Assembly: GCA_034401795.1 (NCBI GenBank)
Contig: CM067367.1
Span: 49,337,363-49,401,362 of the forward strand
Direction: 5' to 3'
DNA from: Chaetoderma sp. LZ-2023a
Taxonomy: Eukaryota; Mollusca; Caudofoveata; Chaetodermatida; Chaetodermatidae
Length of the DNA: 64,000 bases
Positions 24,975-36,561 of this stretch are shown here, one piece after another. The position numbers were made by a program, and so were the translations under genes. The notes under the pieces are model-generated. The model searched no databases, was not told the origin of the DNA, and saw only the letters and a list, made by a program, of their open reading frames with translations. How positions within the stretch are numbered: position 1 is the stretch's first letter; each line of letters begins with the position of its first letter.

Positions 24975-25440
24975 AGAGGTCCATTTCTAGATATACCTGC
25001 CCACGTCTAGCTAAGCTCAGCCCACAGTTACGTGTGTCCGGATCAATTTATATACATTGCATCTTGAATGCCCAGCGTGCCAATTTCAAGGTGATTATAT
25101 TAGAAAGCGGTTGAATATTTTGAAACGAATTTCACTTGGTACTGTTTCCCAGTAAACTTCTTTTCTAAATATTCAACAACACGGTGATTAAATGGTAAAT
25201 CCATCAAATGCACTGGATTAGTAGTGGACTTGGTGGAATTCAATGTTCATGACCGAGCTAAGATATGTCACTAGGGGCGTGTTCTCACGAGAGACTACCC
25301 GGCGTAACGCAATACTTAGGTATGGCGCCATTTCCGATTAACTCTCCAGAGAGAACACGACCTAGGCCTATGTATTGCCACGTCAGCGTACACGTCACGT
25401 AATTGAGCATGACGTTATATACACGATGTTGGATTCCTCT
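24975..25440 (+). repeat. Degraded inverted-repeat element with hairpin
   Basis: A partial left end (GAGGTCCATTTCTAG, then GCCCACGTCTAGCTAAGCTC) leads to a diverged hairpin at 25,106-25,175. The right end is not clear. Confidence 0.45.
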
Positions 25441-26800
25441 ATTGGTAGTGATGTAGGAAGTTAGTATCGAGTTTCTGCAAGTCCTTTAACAGAATAAACA
25501 CATGTTCTCAGTACAGACCTGACACAGGCTTCGAATTCAGATCCACTTCCAGTAGCGCGCTTTCCACGTCGGCTAACCGGTTGAACTTCCGTAAATATAA
25601 TTGGATTTTCGGTCGTACCATCAACATAATAAATCCAACTAATCTGTAGTAATGACAAAGGGAGCAGATATTATAGCAACACTGACCGACACGCATACAT
25701 ATACCAAATCGACACATTAACGCAAGCATCATTCACTAATTAGGATTACCGGACGTTCCTTTGAAAAACTGGTATTTAATTGTGAGTGTTGGCCTAAAAC
25801 ATATTATAGACACCGGTATTAAGCGAGCACGCCATGGCTAGGGTGTGTAGTTGTTCATCCCTAGTACAACATTATTACAGAACCACAATGGTGTCAGCCC
25901 CATCCCATTCCACCTGCCCAAATCCTCATCAACCCAGGTGTACGCTATAAAGATATTCGCCCGTATTGTGTCTTTATACATAACGCGATTATCTCCCTGC
26001 CCACAGCTGCGTAGTGTGGAGAAACATTATTACGTTTCCCCTTACAGGAAACTATCAGACATTATTTTCCCAGTTTTAAGCCGCTACACACGATTTTGGA
26101 ACCGTGTAGCCACTCGTTTAAGAAAATTCAGATATTTAAGCGAGGTAAGTTAAATAAATCGTTCATTTTACTTGATCTCGACAGCTGTAAAGATGCCCAC
26201 TACACTAACAAAAATTCGTATTGGGTCTATGTTGACGTCATGCACGCAACGCCCGCTCCGTTTTGTCCTTTGCGTACACAAATACGCTCTCCGAAGAATT
26301 TGAAAACGGACTACGTATGCGCAATAGAACACGGATAACGTATGCGGACATGCGGTATAGCTAATACAGAAATAACAGTATAGCGCACAATCCGTTAATG
26401 GAGTCCGTGCGCGGATTGCGTATGCGGATCCGCAAACAGACATAAATATTATGGAACAGCGGCAGGAGGCGTCACTAAATATGGGGAAAGAATTTATAGT
26501 AGATCATGCTGATACAAGTTGCATCCTATCTTGGGACTTTGCCTGGGTTAAAACGAGTACAGATAAAATTAGAACAGTACCCGATTGCACGGAAATTTCT
26601 GTTAATCAAGATTTATTTGATCCTAATGCGATGTTTTCCGCCGTATTCATCAAACATCATGTTAATCAGCACAGCCGGGTTACGGCAAGGGATAATAGGT
26701 TTAGAGACACGTGACGCCGAAAATAAGGGGGCTCCAAATCAAAAATAATTATCGCATTTTACCCATTTGAACATGAAATCCCAGCATCTCACTTTTACAG
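25441..26800. other. Spacer; one weak exon-like segment
   Basis: On the minus strand CATTACTACAG precedes an open stretch (about 25,648-25,530) encoding WIYYVDGTTENPIIFTEVQP, with a GT at its far end. It is compatible with an internal exon but I recognise no domain. A plus-strand frame at 26,451-26,714 is also unrecognised. Confidence 0.25.
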
Positions 26801-26820
26801 TCAGTTTTGACATACGCAAG

Positions 26821-26893
26821 CCGTTGAATATTTTGAAACCACATTGATTGAAAATAGTAGTGTCCAGTCAAATTATGTTCAAAATATACAACG
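26821..26893. repeat. Diverged hairpin element
   Basis: CCGTTGAATATTTTGAAACC on the left is mirrored by CAAATTATGTTCAAAATATAC on the right; the centre differs from the best copy. Confidence 0.65.
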
Positions 26894-26950
26894 TACTTTT
26901 GACACGCAAGGAATTTATTATATTTGGTCAGGTCGATTGAAAGTGTCAAC

Positions 26951-26951
26951 A

Positions 26952-27036
<85 letters not shown>
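26951..27036. repeat. (TAG)n microsatellite
   Basis: A pure trinucleotide tract of about 86 bases. Confidence 0.97.
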
Positions 27037-27037
<1 letters not shown>

Positions 27038-28000
27038 AAATAAGCAGCAGCAATTAGCCCTGGGCCCCAAATAGGCCTAAAACAGCTCTGTTGACCCGTT
27101 ATTTGGGTTCCTGTATGCTATTCATCCACCAGTTTGTTACAAATCAAACACGAATAATCAGAGATTGCCGACCCTTCTCAATCAGCTTTTGTCGCACTGA
27201 TAAAAGTTGGAGTTTCCAGATTTTCCTGGATCACACCCACAGCGGTGGAATCGTAGTGTATGGCTACATCTTTGCATGTTTTAAGATTTTACTCAAATCG
27301 GACCAGTAGTTTTCGAGATATCCAGATCCAGAACGTGATCCGGTACGGATCCGGGCTCACTTACGCAAATCATGCTCAAATTCTGGAAATCATCTTGCGC
27401 CACCAGTTTCTTTATTGTGTTGAAAGCCAAATCGGATCAGTAGTTTTTTAGATGCAGCTCTAGAGAGATAGGCGGCCAGGCATGACCGTAATTATAAATC
27501 AACTAGAGCAATGTTTACAAGTAGTACGACGTCAGTGGCTGGTGTATATCGTGTATTCCATCACGTGTGGCGATCTTGTAACGTGCTTTATGCAATATGG
27601 TTTAGTGTTAAGTAGCCTACTTCTGTTTAATCCAGCGCCAAGTAGCATTACTTTAAAATAATTAACAGCTTACCTCTTTGGTCGATATATATAATAGATG
27701 AGTTGACTTAAAATGGTACAATGACCATCAGTATTTACTTCATCTGCTCATATGTATGTTTGTATTTGGATGTGATTACAGTCAAACTAGCCGCACTATT
27801 ATTTTACTAACCTGCACAAATATAAGACCGTGGCCGCGCAATACCACATTGATGTCATTGATGATTGGATTTTCCTGTGAATTGAGCGCAATAGTACAAT
27901 ACATCAATGTACTCATCTATCTCCCAATATTATAAAACAATTACTTATAGGAAGGGAATTATGTATTATTGAATATACTTATACTTTTGTTAAGGACAAG
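27037..28000. other. Spacer with a dispersed repeat fragment
   Basis: No gene. The block at about 27,285-27,455 (AAATCGGACCAGTAGTTTTCGAGAT and a similar second phrase, given here only in part) resembles text at 46,060-46,110 and 46,660-46,700, so it is probably part of another dispersed repeat. Confidence 0.4.
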
Positions 28001-28500
28001 NNNNNNNNNNNNNNNNNNNNNNNNNNNNNNNNNNNNNNNNNNNNNNNNNNNNNNNNNNNNNNNNNNNNNNNNNNNNNNNNNNNNNNNNNNNNNNNNNNNN
28101 NNNNNNNNNNNNNNNNNNNNNNNNNNNNNNNNNNNNNNNNNNNNNNNNNNNNNNNNNNNNNNNNNNNNNNNNNNNNNNNNNNNNNNNNNNNNNNNNNNNN
28201 NNNNNNNNNNNNNNNNNNNNNNNNNNNNNNNNNNNNNNNNNNNNNNNNNNNNNNNNNNNNNNNNNNNNNNNNNNNNNNNNNNNNNNNNNNNNNNNNNNNN
28301 NNNNNNNNNNNNNNNNNNNNNNNNNNNNNNNNNNNNNNNNNNNNNNNNNNNNNNNNNNNNNNNNNNNNNNNNNNNNNNNNNNNNNNNNNNNNNNNNNNNN
28401 NNNNNNNNNNNNNNNNNNNNNNNNNNNNNNNNNNNNNNNNNNNNNNNNNNNNNNNNNNNNNNNNNNNNNNNNNNNNNNNNNNNNNNNNNNNNNNNNNNNN
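28001..28500. other. Assembly gap (500 N)
   Basis: A run of exactly 500 undetermined bases. The round number suggests a placeholder, so the true gap length is unknown. It is followed directly by (CA)n. Confidence 0.99.
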
Positions 28501-28607
<107 letters not shown>

Positions 28608-28984
28608 AGACGATCTGCCCCTATGACATTTCAAGACATGCCTGCATGTGATGATATGTCATGGAGACAGGTGATTTCATTACCTATTATACCACGGTTT
28701 TACCAGTTTCTGTCAACATTAGTATGTCATTACCTGTTTGCCAGATAGCGGCTGTTACCTACAACACTTATCCATCCTGTCCTCTGATATTTAGGGTTTA
28801 TTTACCGTTTAGATAGGTTAATTATTTATTAGATTTTCCTAGCTTTGCACAAATTGTGGGCGCATCCATTTTGAATAATTAGTGCACAGTATTCTGGGAA
28901 GGATAACGGCGCATCATATCACGTGTCAGAATTCTGGCACGCTTAAGCGCTCGAGATGGAATGCGTGACGTAACAATAAGGAAA

Positions 28985-29440
28985 TGTTACTATAAATAGT
29001 CCATAATAGTTCCACCATAGTTGGTCCACCATAGTTCCACCATAGTTGGTCCACCATAGGTCCACCATAGCTGTCTACCATCGTTGGTGATAGATGAATA
29101 GCATTTTATTAGAATATAACTGCTATTGGTAGACAAGCAGCAGTGCGGCGTAGTATTGTTTACTATTTGCGTCACATTTGTTTACATCTGTCTACGTTGG
29201 TGTAGCGTAAGGGGTTACGTCCCTTTACGTTTAGACCGTCAAGAGTTGTCTCGCTTGCACTTCGGCAAGCGAGTTAGCCCTATTGCCGACATAGGGCGAG
29301 CTATATGGTATACAATTCGTCAATGTACCGTGACATCTGAGCATCTGTCAGATGCTGTTTTACTAGCCTGTTTATAGTTGTAAATAAAGTTTCCTGTTTG
29401 TTGTTTATGTAAACCCATTCTTGTGTTATTATCTGGCTTA
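28985..29440 (+). other. Structured, LTR-like segment
   Basis: It opens with a tandem TCCACCATAGTTGG-type repeat (28,998-29,090), then a chain of four stem-loops (29,206-29,356), an AATAAA signal at about 29,382 and a TTGTTTATGT-rich end. The layout (structured leader, polyadenylation signal, then T-rich 3' end) could be a solo LTR or an expressed non-coding RNA. No second copy is in the window, so neither reading is established. Confidence 0.3.
29206..29356 (+). ncRNA. Four consecutive stem-loops (possible structured RNA)
   Basis: Hairpin 1 (29,206-29,229) pairs CGTAAGGGG with CCCTTTACG with one G-U pair and a 6-base loop. Hairpin 2 (29,250-29,273) pairs CTCGCTTGC with GCAAGCGAG perfectly around ACTTCG. 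Hairpin 3 (29,277-29,297) pairs GCCCTAT with ATAGGGC around 7 bases. Hairpin 4 (29,340-29,356) pairs AGCATC with GATGCT around 5 bases. Having four clean stems in 150 bases is unlikely by chance. No known RNA family is recognised. Confidence 0.35.
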
Positions 29441-29690
29441 TGTCAGCCGAAGGATTTGAGCAGTGAGCACAGCACACGAACCCAACCTTGGTTGTTAACT
29501 GGACCCTCCTTGGTGATAGAAGGGATATTGGACAGAGAGCATTCTTAGTGTCTTGGTGACACTGTGAGCCATCATTGGCCTGTCTTATTGAGGTTGTCGC
29601 CTCTGTTGTTGTTGTCGTTATATCCCTAGTCCTCACCACGAGGGGTGGCCCGTGACAACAGTCCTCACCACGAGGGGTGGCCCGTGACAA

Positions 29691-29704
29691 TATATATATA
29701 TATA

Positions 29705-29776
<72 letters not shown>
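29691..29776. repeat. (TA)n microsatellite
   Basis: It is preceded by a direct duplication of GTCCTCACCACGAGGGGTGG (29,629-29,648 and 29,661-29,680). Confidence 0.97.
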
Positions 29777-29778
<2 letters not shown>

Positions 29779-29779
29779 T

Positions 29780-30876
29780 TAACGGATGATCTAAATATTG
29801 GCTTAGTTCTGTCATTACCATTGCTGTCTACCCCCTAACTCGGTGCCTGGTGGTGGGTTTTCAGGCGAGTTCCTCGTCTACTACTAAAACCATACTACTG
29901 GAAACGACCGAACGTTCACAAAGCATCAGAATTATTGATGTGTACCAGCGAAAGTAGTTTAAAGAAGTTAGCGGCTTTTGCTTACAATGCGTTTCTATTA
30001 CGTGACGAACGCACGTAATTGCGTTTTCTCCACTATAATCCATCGCATTTTCTTCTATGCCAATTTGGGAGGATAATTCTTACTTTTAACAGAATGCATT
30101 TTCTCATCACAGGCACGATTTCAGCTCTCAATATACAAACCTTTACTAAACCAGTGGCTATTTCGCCTCCATTGTAAAAGTTATACATTAGAGTTTTCAA
30201 TTTTTCAACAATTCGGTACGATTGTGTGTGCATACGGATGTATGAGGATGTGGAGGTGCGTCTGTATGTATGGGAAGTGGATATGTATGTACGCGTGCGT
30301 GCGTGAGTGTGCCTTTTGTTGTGTGTGTGCGTACGTGTGTGTGCGTGCGTGCGTGTGTATGTGGATGACCACGAGAACGCGTGAGCGTATATGGACATGA
30401 GCATTAGTAAGTGGATAAGAGGAACCAAGAAAGTTATGTATTAATATAAATGCCAAACTAGTGCCCTCATGCCATTACATGGGGGAGTCAGTCAAACCAT
30501 CCCCGTGACGTTGGAGAATGCGGTACTATTCTGATGGTTTATCACTGGAAGGACTGGCTCGATAAACAATCCAGTGGTTCCAGTGATGGAGTGTCAGAGT
30601 GTTCCTCTTTCGATGTGAAAGAACCAAATCAACGTTTCAAAACCCAATTTTAATTTCTAGGCATGACTTTGTGAAGGTGTGCGAGCGAAAGTGATTGTGT
30701 GAGCGCATGCATCCTGGTCTCACTCCTCGCTTTTCTTTCGACCCGCTATTTCGAAAGCGAGGAGTGTTGACCTTGAGTGATTTATATACTTAGACCGGAT
30801 CCCGCTCTTCGTTTCCCTTTCGACTTAACATATTTGGAAACGAAGGGTGGTGATATTGGAAATGGCATTATACTGT

Positions 30877-30921
<45 letters not shown>

Positions 30922-31700
30922 CGAGAGCGAGCGAGAGCGAGAGCGAGAGCGAGAGAGAGTGTGTGTGTAAGTGCGCTCGTGTGTGTATGTGCGTGCGTGC
31001 GTGCGCGCGTGTGTGGTGCCGTTGTTTTCGTTTACCAGTATCTTAGTTGCAAATCGGGCTATCGTGTGACCAGTCTCGGTCTGTTGATGGACTACGGTCG
31101 ATTTCCGCGGACAGCACACCTGAGCATTTTGATAATGTAGCCCCAAATACCTAGGTGTCCCTTTGTCTGCTAAGGAAATCGACCCATGGTTCATTGATGG
31201 ATCCGCGGCTGGCGCGGTGGTCCAGATGTATATGAACCAAATTAGCCTGCGAACATTACTGATTTAATAACATATAAAATATGAGAATGAATATGTTCTT
31301 GCAATTGTAATGCACTTAGTTGATCTGTCCGCCATATCACATTATGTGTAACCATTTGCACGCAAGGGTCAAATGGCCTATTGTGTGAATAAATCTATCT
31401 ATCTACTATTGCGAATGATAGGTCAGGAGAAGCTCTCCAGAACTCAAGCGATTTATATGCGTAGTCGCCCAGGTCATGTAATGATCCTGCCAGTTTTCCC
31501 GCCGTGGCGCACAGCCTACCCTACAACATGCGTGTAACTCCATTGCTCTTCGGGGTACCCCATGATTGAGTTTCAGATTCAGTTAGCTTGATTACCTATA
31601 CATTTCGTTTCTCTAATAGGGCATCACCTGGTGGTAGGGCACATGAACATTTATAATTCCGTATTAGAGAAATGACTTCCTAAGTATAGCTTGCAATATA
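29780..31700. other. Spacer with microsatellites and palindromes
   Basis: (GT/GC)-rich runs lie at about 30,215-30,365 and (GA)n at 30,879-30,958. A palindrome (ATCACTGGAA...TTCCAGTGAT) is at 30,541-30,587. Inverted arms TTTCTCTAATA/TATTAGAGAAA lie at about 31,610-31,672. No gene was recognised. Confidence 0.5.
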
Positions 31701-31705
31701 TATTA

Positions 31706-32472
31706 TGAGCTATTTTATGAAACATCTTAGCCACAATATGTCTATCCTCTGGGTTGAGGATATTATTTCCGCTTTTCAAAAAGCTGAACAATCAGGACTT
31801 CATGTTTTACAAATCGACTGGGCCCATATTCGAGCCAGGAAAACATAACGTTTAGTACGCGAGTGTCTTTATTGTGATAGATGGGCATCATTATCCATTC
31901 CGGTACCGTTTTAAGGGAGAGAAGCATGTAGGCCGCTTAACAGCATCCCATGGTCAGAATTCCTCTCATCAGTTTCAAGTTCAGAAATATCCAACCTTAG
32001 AATATGACGGGGTTGCTAAGCCTGATGAGAAAACCAGTAATCTATACACATTGTTTAACTATTTAACTATATAAACAAAGCTTTCTCCAATGAGGTCCAT
32101 CGGATGATTCATGAAAAACGTAATGGAATCATCAACACATCAATTACAACGCCTAACTTGAGAGTAGTCAACATGACTCAGGATCGAATCTCAGATAAAG
32201 CGCTCGTGAACGGTGGGGCATTGTTAGGTAACCCTATGGTCCGCGTACATCATAAATTCGATGACGCTGGAAAGCCTATAGCTAAGTGCTATGATAAATC
32301 CAACAATAACGAGGAGATATCTGTGACTGATGAGAATATACATCTAGTCTGCATGTCCGGGTCTATACACGACGGGATTATTGAAGGTTCCGCAGTTGTA
32401 CTTTCAAGTATGGGTATCAGTTTACCAATGAAAATTCTGGTGGACATCATTGAATATCCTCCTAAAAGATAG
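31706..32472 (+). pseudogene. Broken protein-coding remnant, unrecognised
   Basis: Three plus-strand open segments follow one another: 31,706-31,849 (47 codons), 31,874-32,074 and 32,104-32,472 (122 codons, ending at a TAG). Their residue content looks protein-like rather than random (for example NGGALLGNPMVRVHHKFDDA and VTDENIHLVCMSGSIHDG). The second and third segments appear to join across a frameshift near 32,070. No domain is recognised. The likely explanation is a decayed transposon, virus-derived or processed gene. Confidence 0.4.
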
Positions 32473-32479
32473 TCGTACG

Positions 32480-34650
32480 ACATAGCTGACTTTTCCTTAA
32501 CTCCTCGCCACGGAGGTAAATTCGTTCAGCCTAGCCCGGGGGGAGATTGCGAAAGGGCGCGTGACCTCCTCTTCACACTTAAATTTATTCAAAAAAATTA
32601 TTCATTCCAAATGTCCATTTGCAGACCAAGAGAAGACTATTTTTTGAAAATTTACCAATGGAATGACTGGCTCGGTTATCCCGGCTCGCCCAACCGGCCG
32701 GCCTCTCTCTTTTCTCTCCGGGGTTTTCTTTATGCGCTTCCCGTTGCTCCTACCTTCTATCATTGTACCCCTACACTAGTGCGTACCTTTTCCGAACTGG
32801 GTACCATCTAGCCGAGGTCTTTTGAGAGATTTGAACCATGGTTTTTTTAATTATAATTCAGCGCTGTTATGAATTGAGCCAGCGGGGAACCGATAACTAG
32901 GCTACAAACAATGGCATTTATCTTTTATGATATAGCCCGTTATGTCCTAGTTATTAGCCGCAGACCTACTGATAACTGGCATATTACATCTAACAGATAA
33001 CAACTGCGAGATAGTGTTTTAAGCGTTAGCTATTTTTGTGTGCTAAGGCTCATTGCATATTTTCTCGGGACACAATCCCGAGTTGGAATGTGTGGAATGT
33101 AAGTTCATAATTACTGTTCTGACAGCCCACCTCACCTCCTGTAGCCGCGTTGTAAAATTACACTTAAAAATCGCCGGTTCAAATCTCGCTATGTATTATT
33201 AGTGAAATATTACTCCCAATCACATAAAAATGAATATATCATAAATCCCAAGTAAAGCTAATTCCTTTTAATTTGGGCTAAGTCTGACTAACAATCCAGG
33301 ACATCACCAACCCACGGAAACCGCGGTGGCGGTACTATACAGGCGAGGGGTCCACATTGTCATCCCCTAGATCAGACATTACACCGGCTGCATATTTGGT
33401 GTACAATATCATCATATTTCCTTTATTATTTTTAGAATTTATTTACTTATTTATTTATCTTTCTTTTTCTTTTAAAAACGTGTTACAAGAATCAAAATTT
33501 AAAAATCAATACTAATAATTAAATAACAAATAATTAAATGACAAAACTGTACATTTCCCCCATACCCCATTTGAAACCCACCAAACCCCAATTTTCAGAA
33601 TCTATACCTCCATATATACAAAAAATACAACTTTGTATAATTCCCCAACCCGCTTCTTGGCCAAATCCCATCCCAAAGACCCCGTTTTAGTGTTAATTAC
33701 AATTCCCCCTCCCATATTTAGTCCATCTGTACCCCACCCCACTCATTAACCCCTTCATAGCAGCACTGGCCAAAAACAGCCCTAGACACCAAGAATGTCC
33801 ACCTGCAGGCCAGAGAAAGCTATATCCGGAATTCCACAACCGAAATGGCCAGCTCAATAACTGAGCCAGTCATTCCAGTGGTAAAATACCGAAGACAGAC
33901 CTCTCCCGACCCACAAATGGACAGCCAGCAAGAAATAAACGTACCATCTCGGACCAAATTAATAAAAAAAGGCCAATGTTCTTTTGAAAATAATAAATAA
34001 TTAAAACACTGTATTTACAAAAATAATCAATGACAAATAAAAACGTAAGATGATATATTTAGAGGAGACAACTTAAGCAAACACAAAACTTATACTTAAG
34101 CATAATCGTCTCCCATACATTTTCATATTAAACATGTAAATGTATACAGAAAAATACCAATAAGCAAACGCGCGTGCGCATGCGCACGCGCAACCACGCG
34201 CGCACGCATATTACAAATTACTAATAAAAACTTAAAAGAGGGGCTGACGTCACAATTATGATGAATAGGGATAACTCCGTCACGCATTTAAAAGGATTAT
34301 TCAAGTGTATGAATTGTATGTCTTTTGATTCTTTAATTATTTTAACAAACCAATCCGTTGGCCATTCTGAACCTACTCGAAACGGGCACCGCTGCGGCCA
34401 TAGGCAGCAACAGCACGCAGTCAAACCAGCACCAAAATGGCCACAGTCACCCGTATATGGAAATCTCTGTGAATCAAGATTCATTCAATCCCAACTTGAA
34501 AAAGTTATGGGCAGAGCATTGAAATAATAAATGAGATAATATAATAAATGGGCGGGACATAACTAGCACACATATACACGTACCTGACAACACAAAGTCC
34601 GAACAATACAAATATCCATACATAAATAACTGTGACTATCATGAATTAAA
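32480..34650. other. AT-rich spacer with palindromic repeats
   Basis: A half-copy of the second palindromic family lies at 32,610-32,690 and a fuller copy at 33,835-33,882. A degraded hairpin of the main family is at about 34,350-34,440. No gene seen. Confidence 0.5.
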
Positions 34651-34659
34651 ACAATCAGC

Positions 34660-35013
34660 CACTCAAGTTTATGCCGTCATAATGAAATTCCAGCCGTCAA
34701 TGATGAGATCACTATCAATATTAATTTTAAATCCATCAACTTGAAACAGAAATATTCTAGAACGTGTACGAATTGCATGTCTTTGATGAATTTAGCATTC
34801 GATCATCAACCTGTTGAATATTTTGAAACTAATTTGACTGCTGCCATAGTAACAACGGCACCCAGTCAATCCAATCTCAAAATCATACCTGTATAGTTAC
34901 CTTGGCATTAAGGACAAATGAATCAACGGTTTCATCGACCCCAACACGTGCAAAGCGTGGGTGGAGTTGAGTCAGAAATGGGTGGGGCATAGATATAAAC
35001 AGACCCATCCCTT
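34660..35013 (-). mobile_element. Inverted-repeat element in reverse orientation, with hairpin
   Basis: Read on the minus strand from 35,013, it has TTGGAAGGGATGGGT, then ATGCCCCACCCAT and the CTCCACCCACGCTTTGCACG segment, then a hairpin (34,811-34,886, left arm CTGTTGAATATTTTGAAACT on the plus strand). The distal end is indistinct. Confidence 0.5.
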
Positions 35014-35214
35014 CCAACTACATACAACCAAACAACAGCAGCAAAAGGCTTGATTTTTTTAACATATTTTATTGTACTGATAATACAACGGGATTGGGCA
35101 CAAGTTCTATCACCTTAACTAGGCCCTCTCGCTACATAGTCATTAAGACGGCAAAATGCGTAACATAGTTAAATACAAACGTATATACAGTAAAGAAATT
35201 ATTATAAATATGAA

Positions 35215-35216
<2 letters not shown>

Positions 35217-35253
<37 letters not shown>

Positions 35254-35296
35254 GAGAGAGAGGAGAGAGAGAGAGAGAGAGAGCGAAGAGAGAGAG
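35217..35296. repeat. (GA)n microsatellite
   Basis: An interrupted dinucleotide tract. Confidence 0.95.
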
Positions 35297-35346
35297 GGAT
35301 ATAGATGTTAGGAGAGATATCTAATATCACTTAGCAGTTAGTACGT

Positions 35347-35690
35347 TTATGTTAAAAGCGTTTGGTTTGTTTTATATAATTCTGTACATTTTTTTAGCAA
35401 AACATCGTTCATTTGTGGAGATAAATCTGGATTTCCATTCAGAATGAAGACTAGCAGCATATTGGGCATAAATCCTACTATGGCCCTAAATAAATCTCTT
35501 CTCTCACTCTCCCATCTTCGACATTCTAAGAAATAATGAAAAGATGTCTCTGGCGTTTGACATTCTGGGCAGTTTCTTTCTTCGAGTAAATGGTGTCGAA
35601 ATAAATCATTATTCAGTTGGCTGCAATTGTTTCTGAGCTTGCAAAGTAGGATATTTTCGCGCCTTCTACCTTGATACATAATGGCTAACA
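35347..35690 (-). pseudogene. LINE 3' end: C-terminal CCHC knuckle
   Basis: The minus-strand frame encodes CPECQTPETSFHYFLECRRW (C-x2-C-x7-H-x4-C), followed by a short tail ending in a stop at 35,347. This arrangement, E-T-x-x-H-x-x-L-x-C near the C-terminus, is typical of many non-LTR retrotransposon ORF2 proteins. Upstream it runs into an (ACGC)-like simple tract at 35,700-35,800, so only the 5'-truncated end is present, as is usual for LINE insertions. Confidence 0.65.
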
Positions 35691-36289
35691 GTTTTGCGCG
35701 CCTACGCACGTACGTGTCAACGCGCACATGCACGCACTCACGCACGCACGCACACACGAACCCACGCATGCACGCACGCAGGCACGCGCGTAGGCAGGCA
35801 GACAAAACACATGTTAATAGCAAGACCAAGATGCAATATGTGAAACTTAAGAAAATTCAATACAATAGTCAGCATTCCATTTTGAAAGGAATCAACCGAA
35901 AATTATTACTACCAGAGGCAGCAATAACCAAACGCCTCGTATAGTCGCCTTTTAAATTGAGATCTGAGCCGCGTTGAAAAAGCAGCGATATGGCCTAAGC
36001 GCTGCAGTGTAGACACTATCGGTATAGGCATATAGTGCCTAGTCGTCTTTTGTACGTCGAGAGAGGAGGAATATCGACCGGTTATCCTGCTACTTGCTGA
36101 TTGGCTGAGCGCACACTAGCCACTTGGAGATGGCAATAAGAGAAAGTTGCGAATGGAGAAGCTTAGTAAACGTAGTATTTTATAAGAGTACACGCGCATT
36201 CCAGGTTTTAAAGGAATGGCATATACGCATATACATACTTATACGTGCATGCCCATACATGCATATGTATGCAGGCATACATATATAAA

Positions 36290-36470
36290 TATAATACGCA
36301 TATACATACATACATACATACATACATACATGCACACGCACGCGCGCGCAAACACGCGTATGGCCTATCTGGAGCGTATAAACATACATACATACATACA
36401 TACATACATACATACATACATACATACATACATACATACATAACATACATACATACATACATGCACACAC
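36290..36470. repeat. (CATA)n tracts flanking the SINE array
   Basis: CATA repeats at 36,300-36,332 and 36,384-36,462, each followed by a CACGCGCGC...CTATCTGGAGC phrase, show a local duplication at the left edge of the array. Confidence 0.9.
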
Positions 36471-36561
36471 ACGCGCGCATACAAGCGTATACCCTATCTG
36501 GAGCTAATCAAAGGTATAAACCAGTTGATTATTAGTTCCAATTGAGCAAAATAACTTTGAA

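Noticed and set aside
24655-25114. Ser/Pro/Leu-rich and Gly/Arg/Glu-rich proteins
   Set aside because: Translation of (GA)n and the adjacent G-rich tract; no domain.
34221-34527. Small proteins on both strands
   Set aside because: The region is a decayed hairpin element, whose symmetry yields mirrored open frames.
35700-35830. Cys/Arg-rich N-terminal extension of the LINE fragment
   Set aside because: It is translation of an (ACGC)-like simple tract; only the part below about 35,690 looks like LINE protein.
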